NCBI GenBank assembly: GCA_020851035.1
Contig: JADZDM010000012.1
Span: 186,001 to 250,000, forward strand
Source: Gemmatimonadaceae bacterium
Lineage (GTDB): Bacteria; Gemmatimonadota; Gemmatimonadetes; Gemmatimonadales; Gemmatimonadaceae
Length of the DNA: 64,000 nucleotides
Direction of reading: 5' to 3'
Shown piece after piece: positions 46,261 through 54,243 of this stretch. The notes beneath the pieces are model-generated. The model had not been told where the DNA came from. It was given only the letters and a program-made list of their open reading frames with translations, and ran no database searches. The stretch's first letter is position 1, and each line of letters opens with the position of its first letter. A program made the translations under genes and the position numbers.

Positions 46261-47339
46261 GCCGCACGATCGAGGAACTGCTGGCGGCCCCGGTGTTCGG
46301 GTCGTCGCAGGCGGAGAAGGAGGCCACGCTCCTGCCGCTGCTGAACGCGCTGACGGCGCACCATGCCGCGCACTGCGCGCCCTACGACCGCCTGCTGGCC
46401 GGCACCGGGGCGACGCGCGTCGCGTCGCGGCTGGCGGATGTGCCCTGGCTGCCCGTGGGCCTGTTCAAGAGTCACGAGCTGGTGTCCGTGGGGGCGCCCG
46501 ACGTGTTCAAGGTGATGACGTCGAGTGGCACCACCGGCCAGGCCGTGAGCCGGATCATCCTCGACCAGCGCACGGCGGACCTGCAGACGCGCGCGCTGGT
46601 GCGCATCATGACGCATGTGCTCGGGCCTGACCGGCTGCCGATGCTGGTGCTCGACACGAAGTCGATCATCCGCAACCGGACGCAGTTCGCGGCGCGCGGG
46701 GCCGGCGTGCTGGGCATGATGACCTTCGGGCGGAATGCCGTCTGGGCGCTGGACGACGAGATGGACCTGGACATCCCGGCCGTCGAGGCCTTCCTCGCGA
46801 AGCACGGGAACGCGCCGTTCCTGATGTTTGGCTTCACGTTCATGGCGTGGAAGTACTTCATCCAGCGCCTGGCGGACCGCGGGCTCGACCTGTCGCAGGG
46901 CATCCTGGTCCACAGCGGCGGCTGGAAGAAGCTGCAGGACGAGGCGGTGGACAACGCCACGTTTCGTGCCCGGCTCCAGGCCATGACGGGGCTGCACCGC
47001 ATCTACAACTTCTATGGCATGGTGGAGCAGGTGGGGAGCGTCTTCCTGGAGGGCGACGACGGGTTCCTGTACCCGCCGGCCTTCGCCGACGTGATCATCC
47101 GCGACCCCGAGACGTGGGACGAGGCGCCGGTCGGCACCCCGGGGGTGATCCAGGTGCTCAGCGCCCTGCCGCACAGCTACCCGGGGCACTCGATCCTGAC
47201 GGAGGACATGGGCATCGTGCATTCGGTGGATGCGAACACCACCGGGCGCGGCGGCAAGGCCTTCACCGTGATCGGGCGTGCGCCGCGCGCCGAGCTCCGC
47301 GGCTGCAGCGACGTGCACGCGTTCGCGGCCAGCACATGA
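46257..47339 (+). CDS. LuxE-like acyl-protein synthetase
   Basis: LuxE activates a fatty acid with ATP and, with LuxC, passes it on for reduction to aldehyde in the luminescence system. 360 residues: MTSSGTTGQAVSRIILD near 83 (AMP-binding loop), FTFMAWKYFIQRL near 197, HSGGWKKLQDEAVD near 220, RIYNFYGMVEQVGSVFLE near 247. LuxE is acylated on a Cys near its C-terminus; C350 in RGCSD here is a candidate, not proved. Four-nt overlaps on both sides. No luxAB is present, so bioluminescence is not the function. Confidence 0.88.
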   Translation: MSRTIEELLAAPVFGSSQAEKEATLLPLLNALTAHHAAHCAPYDRLLAGTGATRVASRLADVPWLPVGLFKSHELVSVGAPDVFKVMTSSGTTGQAVSRIILDQRTADLQTRALVRIMTHVLGPDRLPMLVLDTKSIIRNRTQFAARGAGVLGMMTFGRNAVWALDDEMDLDIPAVEAFLAKHGNAPFLMFGFTFMAWKYFIQRLADRGLDLSQGILVHSGGWKKLQDEAVDNATFRARLQAMTGLHRIYNFYGMVEQVGSVFLEGDDGFLYPPAFADVIIRDPETWDEAPVGTPGVIQVLSALPHSYPGHSILTEDMGIVHSVDANTTGRGGKAFTVIGRAPRAELRGCSDVHAFAAST

Positions 47340-48580
47340 TCGCCCAGTCGATCGTGCCGGCCAGCGGGCCGGTGGACGTGGCCGCGACCATCGCGCGGTT
47401 CCAGGCCGACGCAGACACCTCGCTGATGCCCTTCGACGAGGGGGTGCTCGCCATCGCCGCGTCGCTGAGCCGCCGTCTCGCGACCGACGCCGAGGCCCGC
47501 ACGTTCCCGGCGCTGCAGGCGCTGGCATTCTGGATGCGCAAGGCGGAGCTGCTCCGGCTGCGCGACGCGTTCCGCCGGCTGGAGGACGCCTCGAGGATCC
47601 TGGTGCCGCGTGGCACGGTGTTCCACATCCCGCCGGCAAACGTGGACACGCTCTTCGTCTACTCCTGGTTGCTCGCGGTGCTGGCGGGCAACCGGAACGT
47701 CGTCCGGCTCTCCTCGCGCATGTCACGGCAGGGCAGCCTCCTCTGCCGGATGCTGAACGAGGAGTTCCACCAGCATCGTGATGGCCTGCTGGCGCGCAAC
47801 ACGATCATGCTGAGTTACGGGCACGACGCCGACATCTCGGCGGCGCTGTCGGCGATCTGCGACGTGCGCGTGGTGTGGGGTGGTGATGGCACGGTGAACG
47901 CGATGCGGAAGGTGCCGCTGCCGGCCCATGCCGTCGAGATGACGTTCCCCGACCGCTACTCCTGGGCTGCGCTCCAGGTGGACGCCTTCCTGGCGCTCGA
48001 CGAGGAGGCGCGCGACACGCTGGCGGACCAGTTCTACAACGACACGTTCTGGTTCGACCAGCTCGGCTGCTCGTCGCCGCGGACGGTGGTCTGGGTGGGC
48101 GAGGCGGGGCGCGGGGCGCAGGCGGCGGCGCAGTTCGGTGACGCCGTCGCCGCCCGGATCCGGGCACGTGGATACCGCGTGGACGTGGGCGCCTCGCTGG
48201 CGAAGCGGACCTTCGCATACCGCGCGGTGCTCGACCAGCCGGTGTCGCGGGTGTCATGGGTGTCGAACGAGCTCGCCGTCGCGGACCTTGCGGCGATGGC
48301 ACCGATGGATCGCGGACATCCCGGCGGCGGCTTCCTCTTCCAGCGCGTGGTGCCGGACCTGTCGGAGATCGGCGGGTTGCTGTCCTCCCGCGACCAGACG
48401 CTGGCATACTTCGGATTCACACCGGACTCGATGCGCGCGTTCGCCGCGACACTCGGGTCCCGGTCGTTCGATCGCATCGTGCCGATCGGCGAGGCGCTGC
48501 GGTTCGACCGGTACTGGGATGGCTATGACCTGCTGGCGCAGTTCACGCGCCAGGTGACGATCGGATCCTCGCAGTCGTGA
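47336..48580 (+). CDS. LuxC-like acyl-CoA/acyl-protein reductase
   Basis: An NADPH-dependent enzyme of the aldehyde dehydrogenase fold that reduces thioesters to aldehydes. 414 residues: VPRGTVFHIPPANVDTLFVYS near 88, LAGNRNVVRLSSRMS near 115, VVWGGDGTVNAMR near 183 and FWFDQLGCSSPRTVVWVG with catalytic Cys C245. The overlap of 4 nt with the LuxE-like gene fits a LuxC-LuxE complex. Ten nt later comes the PglD-like acyltransferase gene, hinting that the aldehyde or acyl product meets sugar chemistry. Confidence 0.9.
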   Translation: MIAQSIVPASGPVDVAATIARFQADADTSLMPFDEGVLAIAASLSRRLATDAEARTFPALQALAFWMRKAELLRLRDAFRRLEDASRILVPRGTVFHIPPANVDTLFVYSWLLAVLAGNRNVVRLSSRMSRQGSLLCRMLNEEFHQHRDGLLARNTIMLSYGHDADISAALSAICDVRVVWGGDGTVNAMRKVPLPAHAVEMTFPDRYSWAALQVDAFLALDEEARDTLADQFYNDTFWFDQLGCSSPRTVVWVGEAGRGAQAAAQFGDAVAARIRARGYRVDVGASLAKRTFAYRAVLDQPVSRVSWVSNELAVADLAAMAPMDRGHPGGGFLFQRVVPDLSEIGGLLSSRDQTLAYFGFTPDSMRAFAATLGSRSFDRIVPIGEALRFDRYWDGYDLLAQFTRQVTIGSSQS

Positions 48581-48590
48581 GCGGTGTGCC

Positions 48591-49244
48591 ATGCGCCTGA
48601 TCATCGTCGGTGCCGGCGGCTTCGGCCGCGAGGTGCTGCAGTACGTGCGTGACCGCGGCGTGGACGAGGTGGTCGGGTTCGTCGATGACCGCGCCGAGTC
48701 GGTGCTCGCGGCGCCGGGCCTGCCGCCCTGGCTCGGGTCCCTGGAGACGCATGTGCTGGATGCCGCTGCGCAGTACGTGATCGGGATCGGGAAGCCATCG
48801 GTGCGGGCGGCCATCGCCAGCCGGCTCGAGGCTGCGGGGGCGGTGTTCGGCTCCGTGGTGCATCCCACGGCCTACGTGCCGCCGACGGCCACGCTGGGCC
48901 GCGGCTGCGTGGTCGCGCCCGGGGCACATGTCGGGCCGTACGCCGTGCTCGGCGACCATGCGGTGCTCAACGTGCTGGCGAGTGTCGGGCATGACGCCTG
49001 CATCGGCCGGGCCACGGTGTTCTCACCGTACGCGGTGATCAACGGCGCGGCGCAGCTCGGCGACGAGGTGTTCCTCGGCACGCACGCCACCGTGCTGGCC
49101 GGCGTGCGTGTCGGCACGGGAGCGCAGGTGTCGGCCGGCGCCGTCGTCTATCGCGAGGTCGAGGCCTACGCCCTCGCGCAGGGCGATCCGGCGCGATCAC
49201 GCGTGATGTTCGCGCCTGCGGCACCGGCCCCAGATGCATCCTGA
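48591..49244 (+). CDS. pglD: PglD/NeuD-type sugar N- or O-acyltransferase
   Basis: Left-handed beta-helix acyltransferase that N-acetylates UDP-4-amino sugars in the bacillosamine route. 217 residues: N-terminal Rossmann-like nucleotide-sugar part (LIIVGAGGFGREVLQYV), then hexapeptide repeats from about 85 (HPTAYVPPTATLGRGCVV, GPYAVLGDHAVLN). The catalytic His of this family would be in NVLASVGHDACIG (H at about 127). It directly follows LuxC and precedes the PglC-like gene; its acyl donor could be acetyl-CoA or an acyl-ACP made by the upstream operon. Confidence 0.88.
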   Translation: MRLIIVGAGGFGREVLQYVRDRGVDEVVGFVDDRAESVLAAPGLPPWLGSLETHVLDAAAQYVIGIGKPSVRAAIASRLEAAGAVFGSVVHPTAYVPPTATLGRGCVVAPGAHVGPYAVLGDHAVLNVLASVGHDACIGRATVFSPYAVINGAAQLGDEVFLGTHATVLAGVRVGTGAQVSAGAVVYREVEAYALAQGDPARSRVMFAPAAPAPDAS

Positions 49245-49283
49245 GCGTTCGCCGCGCGCCGCGCGCAACGGCGCGTGCTGCGC

Positions 49284-49913
49284 ATGCTGAAGCGGCTGTT
49301 CGACCTGCTGCTGGTGCTGATCGGCGCGGTGGTCTGGGTTCCCGCGCTTGCTGTCGTGGCCGTGCTCGTGCGCACGCGCCTCGGGACGCCCGTGTTCTTC
49401 CGGCAGGAGCGCCCCGGCCTGCATGGCCGGCCGTTCATGATGGTGAAGTTCCGGAGCATGACCGACGCGCGTGACGCCAGCGGCGCACTGCTCCCGGACG
49501 CCGACCGCCTGCCGCACTTCGGACGCCGGCTGCGCGCCACCTCGCTGGACGAGTTGCCGGAACTGCTGAACGTGCTGAGCGGCGAGATGAGCCTCGTCGG
49601 TCCCCGCCCGCTGCTGATGCGCTACCTGGACCGCTACACCCCGCGGCAGCGGCGGCGGCACGAGATGAAGCCGGGCATCACCGGGCTGGCGCAGGTGTCG
49701 GGCCGCAACGCGCTTGGCTGGCCGGAGCGCCTCGAGCTGGACGTGCAGTACGTGGAACGGCAGTCGTTGCTGCTGGACATCCGCATCCTCTGGCGCACCG
49801 TCATGGCCGTCGTGCGTCGCGATGGCATCAGTGCCGCCGGCGAGGCCACGATGGCCGAGTTCACCGGGGCGCCCGATGCACCCGTGACGCCGGAATCGCC
49901 GTTGCTCCGCTGA
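49284..49913 (+). CDS. pglC: PglC-type monotopic phosphoglycosyl transferase
   Basis: It transfers sugar-1-phosphate from a UDP sugar to undecaprenyl phosphate, starting a repeat unit. 209 residues, the minimal catalytic form: re-entrant helix KRLFDLLLVLIGAVVWVP, then FFRQERPGLHGRPFMMVKFRSM, the catalytic Asp-Glu in SLDELPELLNVLSGEMS and the VGPRPLL and KPGITGLAQVSGRN blocks. GTG 49275 is a possible earlier start. The PglD neighbour makes a UDP-diNAc-bacillosamine-like donor the best guess. A second, large initiating transferase is at 54.2 kb. Confidence 0.9.
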   Translation: MLKRLFDLLLVLIGAVVWVPALAVVAVLVRTRLGTPVFFRQERPGLHGRPFMMVKFRSMTDARDASGALLPDADRLPHFGRRLRATSLDELPELLNVLSGEMSLVGPRPLLMRYLDRYTPRQRRRHEMKPGITGLAQVSGRNALGWPERLELDVQYVERQSLLLDIRILWRTVMAVVRRDGISAAGEATMAEFTGAPDAPVTPESPLLR

Positions 49914-49931
49914 TCGTGCCGTGCCACCGCC

Positions 49932-51077
49932 TCAGGGCCGCGTGGCCTCGAGCGCGGCGACGGCGATGCCGGTGGCGAGCAGGTGGGCGGTGCAGCGGTG
50001 GGCGAGGGCCGACTGGTGGAGGCCATCCGCCGTCAGCAGGTCGGCATAGCCGTAGCGCTGCGCATCGATTGCTGCCGACATCCAGCCGTAGCGCCGCGCC
50101 GTGCTCACGCCGAGGGAATCCGCGACACCGGTGACGAGCGCGATGTACTGGCGGTATTCCTCCGACTCGCCCGCTCCGCGGAAACGCTGCGGGTCGAGGA
50201 GGACGACGTCGATGCCGCGTTCCTGGAGGCGCGTGATCGTGCGACGGGTGTACTCACGCACGACGTCGAACGGCAGGCGCTTGAGTGCGTCGTTGGTCCC
50301 CGTCTGCAGCACCACGAGGTCCGGCGCGTGGGCAAGGACATCGCTGTCGAGGCGCGCGTCGAGCTGGTCCGACGAGTTGCCGGGAATGCCGGCATTGAGC
50401 ACCGTGATCGTGCTGCCGGGAAAGCCCCGTTGCAGCATGCCCTGCAGCTGTGCGGGGTACGCCTCGTCCTGCGTGGTCAGGCCGGTGCCGAAGGTCGAGC
50501 TCGAGCCCAGTGCGACGATGGTGAGCGGCTGGCCCGCCTGGAGCCGCGCGGCACTTCGCACGAGGTTCTGGAAGTGCGGCAGCCGCTGGTCGATCAGCGG
50601 GCAACTCCTCGCATCGTCACCACCCATGATCGCGCCGGGCAGGGTCACGACGCGGAAGGTCACGGGTGCCCCGTTGCCGACGCGCACGTCCACCTGGTAC
50701 GGACGGGCATCGCGCGCCAGCCACCGTGGCAGGCGCACGCGACCTGTGGTGTCGGTGCGCAGGATTCCGCTCGTGATCTCGAGGGCGCCGGCGGTGGCGC
50801 TGTAGCGGACGCGGGTGCGGACGAGGGCACGACCGACGGAATCGCGGACACGCACCACCGCGGGAGCCGGAGCGTCGGCCACGGACGACACGTACTGCAG
50901 GGTCGGGGATTCCGCCGCGAGGACGGCTGGAATGTCGGTCTCAGGGCCGGCGGGGTGGCCGTTCCGGCAGCCTGCGAGGCCCAGCAGGGCGGTCAGGACG
51001 GGCAGGGTGCCGATGGCGCGGGTGCAGGGGCGCCGTCTGCCTGGCGAACGGCTGGCTGGCTCGGTGCGGAAGGACAC
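49932..51077 (-). CDS. Ig-like plus SGNH hydrolase-type lipoprotein (paralog A)
   Basis: A 381-residue predicted lipoprotein: basic n-region (SPGRRRPC), hydrophobic LPVLTALLGLAGC with lipobox Cys, an N-terminal Ig-like (Big_1-style) domain at about 55-140 (VVRVRDSVGRALVRTRVRYS, TDTTGRVRL), then an SGNH domain with GSSSTFGTG (block I Ser), GIPGNSSDQ (Gly/Asn), GTNDALKRL and the C-terminal ADGLHQSALAH (His). Full catalytic set, so an esterase or acetyl-transfer role is likely. GTG 51077 is chosen because GGAG lies 6-8 nt upstream and a -10 lies at 51121. Confidence 0.83.
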   Translation of the reverse strand: MSFRTEPASRSPGRRRPCTRAIGTLPVLTALLGLAGCRNGHPAGPETDIPAVLAAESPTLQYVSSVADAPAPAVVRVRDSVGRALVRTRVRYSATAGALEITSGILRTDTTGRVRLPRWLARDARPYQVDVRVGNGAPVTFRVVTLPGAIMGGDDARSCPLIDQRLPHFQNLVRSAARLQAGQPLTIVALGSSSTFGTGLTTQDEAYPAQLQGMLQRGFPGSTITVLNAGIPGNSSDQLDARLDSDVLAHAPDLVVLQTGTNDALKRLPFDVVREYTRRTITRLQERGIDVVLLDPQRFRGAGESEEYRQYIALVTGVADSLGVSTARRYGWMSAAIDAQRYGYADLLTADGLHQSALAHRCTAHLLATGIAVAALEATRP

Positions 51078-51115
51078 GTGCCGTGCTCCGGGAACGAGGC
51101 GATCGCTGCGCGTGC

Positions 51116-51121
51116 ATGATA
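51116..51121 (-). promoter_or_regulatory. -10 element of SGNH lipoprotein paralog A
   Basis: TATCAT on the minus strand, about 38 nt before the proposed GTG at 51077. It lies downstream of ATG 51128, so that upstream in-frame start would not be in the mRNA. This decides the start in favour of GTG 51077. No clear -35. Confidence 0.4.
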
Positions 51122-51199
51122 CGGACATGCGCAGTCGAGGGCTTCGTCGCCGCCGAGCTCAGCAATAAGCTGGCGGCGGGTCGTTCCGGGCACAAGGGG

Positions 51200-52756
51200 T
51201 CAGGCCACGTGTCGCGCGCGCTCCGGGGTGGCCTCCGCCCCCGCCACGGCCAGGACGGCCTCGGCAGGGGAGAGCTGCGGGGCCGGGGCAGCCCAGAACC
51301 GGAGGCGCTTGCCGAGCCACCGGGTGAGCGGTTCCACGACCTTCTCGTGGGCATGCAGTGCGACCACACCCGAGATCGCGACATAGAGCAGCGCCAGCAC
51401 CAGCTCCCACAGGCTGGAGCTCTCCGGTCGTCCACCGAAGAGCAGCGGACGGCCGACGACCAGGTTGCGGGCGATGATCAGGCCGGCGAGCGGGACACCG
51501 TGCAGCAGGTAGAGCGAGAAGCCGGCCCCGCCGAGCCGCTGGAAGACCGGGCGGCCGAGCCAGCGGGTGAGCGCCGAGCCAAGGCGTGCCAGTGGCGTCT
51601 GCGGCGCATCGGTGCCTGCGCGCTGCGCCGCACCGATCTCCGTCAGGCCGAGGAACAGCAGGCAGGCAATCGGGATGACGATGCCGTTGTGCATCAGCAC
51701 GTACGGCACGACGACGGTGTTGAGGATGCAGGCGACCAGCAGCGCGACGACGCCGATGGAGAGGATCACCTGTGCACGCGCGGCGATCCAGCCGGCATAC
51801 CCGCGATGCACGCGCGCGAGCAGCACCCCGACGAGGAATTCCGGGATCCGGACGAGCGGATTGGTGTGCAGCCACGAGAGCCAGTAGTCGGTGGCGGTGT
51901 GGTCCGCGTTCGACTCCCCGTGCACGAGCAGCACCACGGTGGCGACCGACAGGCTGAACGTGATGCCTGCGACGAGCCCGGCGAGCGCCGCGCGCGGCGT
52001 CAGCCTGGCGATGCGCGGACCGATCCACGGGAACAGCGCCCAGCTCGTGAGCAGCACGGTCATGGTCCACGACGGATCGTTGAGGTCCCACACGTAGGTG
52101 GGGAACCACGCCTGCTGGCCGAGCAGGTTCACGCCGATGGAGGCCGCGACGTCACCCCACGGCCGGTCACCGTGTGCGAGGATGAACTGCGGGATGCGCA
52201 GCGCCTGCGTGAGCACGAGCAGCGGCGCAAAGCGGAGGAGCCGGCTGCGCCAGAGGCTCTTCGCGCTGCGCGTCATGCCGCCATGCTCGGGGGACAGCGT
52301 GCCGACGGCCAGTGCGTAGCCGCCGAGCACGAGGAAGAGGCTCGTGCCGGCGAAGGCGAACGCGGCGAACCGCCCGAGGGCTGCAAGGATGTAGCCAGCG
52401 AGGGCCAGGATCCCGCCCTGCGCGACATAGCGGGGGGCGATGTCGGCGGCGATCGCGCCGAAGCTGGTGTGCAGCAGCACAACCCAGAGGCTCACCACCC
52501 AGCGCAGCCCGGTGATCGGGGCCATCGCGCCCTTCCGGTCGGGTCCGGCCGCGAGCCGGGGCGCCGCCGCCGCTTCGGGCGGCTGGTGCGTGATGCCCAC
52601 GGCGCGGACCGTGGGCGGCGTGAGGGAACGGCGCACCGACGGCTGGCTGCCGGTGATGCGGCGCTGCGACCCGGTGATGGACAGGGCGCGTCCGTCGGGG
52701 CGCGGCGCGGTGGACGCCTGGTTGGTCGACGGCGGCGTCTGCGTGGCCGGCGTCAT
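51200..52756 (-). CDS. Acyltransferase-3 family membrane O-acyltransferase (OafA type)
   Basis: An inner-membrane enzyme that O-acylates surface glycans with acyl-CoA-derived groups. 518 residues: a long Pro/Ser/Thr-rich cytoplasmic tail (1-75), then TM1 with GLRWVVSLWVVLLHTSFG, carrying the family's Arg and His near 85-95, and about ten more spans including RSRLLRFAPLLVLTQAL and FSLYLLHGVPLAGLII. It ends in an Ala/Glu-rich cytoplasmic tail. ATGA overlap with the upstream SGNH paralog B gene supports a two-component transferase/SGNH module, as in other bacteria with separate or fused SGNH domains. Confidence 0.87.
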   Translation of the reverse strand: MTPATQTPPSTNQASTAPRPDGRALSITGSQRRITGSQPSVRRSLTPPTVRAVGITHQPPEAAAAPRLAAGPDRKGAMAPITGLRWVVSLWVVLLHTSFGAIAADIAPRYVAQGGILALAGYILAALGRFAAFAFAGTSLFLVLGGYALAVGTLSPEHGGMTRSAKSLWRSRLLRFAPLLVLTQALRIPQFILAHGDRPWGDVAASIGVNLLGQQAWFPTYVWDLNDPSWTMTVLLTSWALFPWIGPRIARLTPRAALAGLVAGITFSLSVATVVLLVHGESNADHTATDYWLSWLHTNPLVRIPEFLVGVLLARVHRGYAGWIAARAQVILSIGVVALLVACILNTVVVPYVLMHNGIVIPIACLLFLGLTEIGAAQRAGTDAPQTPLARLGSALTRWLGRPVFQRLGGAGFSLYLLHGVPLAGLIIARNLVVGRPLLFGGRPESSSLWELVLALLYVAISGVVALHAHEKVVEPLTRWLGKRLRFWAAPAPQLSPAEAVLAVAGAEATPERARHVA

Positions 52757-53862
52757 GGTGCGGCCGTGCCGAGCATCGCGCCGACGATGCCGGTGCTCAC
52801 GAGGGTGGCCGTGCACTCGTGACCGAGGTCGGTCGGGTGCAGGTAGTCCGACGACAGGAGCTGGTCGTAGGTGTACACCTGGCGGTCGAGCATCTCGTCG
52901 TACCAGAGGAAGCGACGTGCGGTCGAGACGCCGACGTCGGCGCCCTCGGCGCGCAGCACCGACTGGAATTCCCGGTAGACACTGCCGCCGCCGAAGCCGC
53001 GGTAGCGCTGGCTGTCGAGCAGGATGACGTCGATGCCGCGTCCGCGAAGCCGTGTGAGCATGCGCCGGAGCGGCAGGCGGAGTGAATCGATCGGCATGCC
53101 GCGGATGGCCTCGATGGTGGCCGACTGCAGGAGCACCAGCTGTGGTGCGTGCGACAGCACGGCCGACTCGAGGCGCGCATCCATGTCGGGCGCCTTCGCT
53201 CCCGTCAGCCCGGCGTTGACCATCGTGATCGACGCGTCGGGGAAGGCACGGCGCAGTTGCGCCGCCGTCTGTTCGACGTAGCCCAGGCCCGGTCGCGACG
53301 CCCCCTCGCCGGCGGTCGAGCTCGACCCGTACGCGACGATCGTCAGCGGTCGTCCGCTGCGCAGCCGCGCGAGCGTGGAGTCGAGGTGCGCGAAGGGGAC
53401 GCGCAGTGAGTCGCTGAGCGGGCAGCGTTGCCGCATCGAGGAATCGCGCAGGAACTGCGGCACGGCCAGCGCGGTGAACGTGAGGCCAGCCGTGTTGCCG
53501 GCGCGCACGACCGTCCGATACATGGACGGGATGCTGAGGCGCCACGACGGCATGGTGGCGCGTCCGTCGCCATCGGTGCGTCGCACCTGCGTGAGCGAGT
53601 CACCGGCAGCGCCGACGCTGGTGAAGCGGACGCTCACGCTGGTGAGCGGCAGCCCCGCCGCATCCCGGACGACGATGCTCGGTGGCAGTGCGGCCTCGGC
53701 GTACGCGTCCGCCACCTGCGATGCCGGTGAGAGCGCCTCGACCTGTGCGGCCAGCGCATCGTTGTCGGAGGGCGCCTCGACCGGCCCGGCATCGCAACCG
53801 GCGATGACGAGCAGCAGGAACGGCCACACGGCGCGGCCGGGGAGTGTGCGGTGGATTTGCAT
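52753..53862 (-). CDS. Ig-like plus SGNH hydrolase-type lipoprotein (paralog B)
   Basis: A 369-residue paralog of the 49.9-kb lipoprotein: signal peptide PGRAVWPFLLLVIAGC with lipobox, an Ig-like domain (SIVVRDAAGLPLTSVSVRF, TDGDGRATMP), then SGNH blocks YGSSSTAGEGA (Ser) and VNAGLTGAKAPDM, and the C-terminal SDYLHPTDLGHECTA (His). The third block, GTND in paralog A, here reads QSATIEAIRG, and the block-III Asn is missing at that place. The catalytic Ser and the Asp/His remain. It overlaps the acyltransferase gene by 4 nt and is read first in that unit. Confidence 0.82.
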   Translation of the reverse strand: MQIHRTLPGRAVWPFLLLVIAGCDAGPVEAPSDNDALAAQVEALSPASQVADAYAEAALPPSIVVRDAAGLPLTSVSVRFTSVGAAGDSLTQVRRTDGDGRATMPSWRLSIPSMYRTVVRAGNTAGLTFTALAVPQFLRDSSMRQRCPLSDSLRVPFAHLDSTLARLRSGRPLTIVAYGSSSTAGEGASRPGLGYVEQTAAQLRRAFPDASITMVNAGLTGAKAPDMDARLESAVLSHAPQLVLLQSATIEAIRGMPIDSLRLPLRRMLTRLRGRGIDVILLDSQRYRGFGGGSVYREFQSVLRAEGADVGVSTARRFLWYDEMLDRQVYTYDQLLSSDYLHPTDLGHECTATLVSTGIVGAMLGTAAP

Positions 53863-54243
53863 AAGGTCCCTGGCGGACGCGGGGCGTTCGCCAGCGTTAA
53901 GGCACGGGTGGGTGCTGGGCTTGCAGCGAGCAGACGAGAATCCACACGTGAGGGCAACTCTTCCCTACGTCCGTCCAAGTCTCGGACGGTCAGGTCCTTT
54001 TGTGTGATGTGGTCGCGCCGCCGCCTCGAGCGCCTCCGGGTTGCCGGATGTGACGGATGGGCCGGGGCCGCGTCGCCTGCGGCGCGGCGGGCGCCCGATA
54101 CTCCGATGGACGTGCGCTGTTAGATTCCCGGAGCTTTGCAGTCCAGCGCCTCTGGTCGGCATCCGCCGCTGGAGTCCCCCCGCGAGCCGCTGAACCCCAC
54201 GCGTGTCGTCCTGCCTGTACGAATCTGCGGCTGAGTCCGCTTT
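53863..54243. other. Divergent intergenic region, 381 nt
   Basis: No credible gene. It separates the minus-strand SGNH-acyltransferase unit from the plus-strand wbaP-type unit. AT content is higher than around it. Plus strand: TAGATT at 54121-54126 matches the window's -10 elements, leaving a leader of about 110 nt before GTG 54244. An inverted repeat CCGTCC (53971-53976) and GGACGG (53984-53989) with a 7-nt loop lies in the middle; it has no T-run and could be an operator or leader structure. A minus-strand -10 is not clear. Confidence 0.4.

Noticed and set aside
46257-48580. Bioluminescence genes
   Set aside because: LuxE and LuxC homologs are present but luxA, luxB and luxD are not; context is glycan synthesis.
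53971-53989. Rho-independent terminator
   Set aside because: Six-bp stem with no T-run and placed between divergent genes, where a terminator is not expected.
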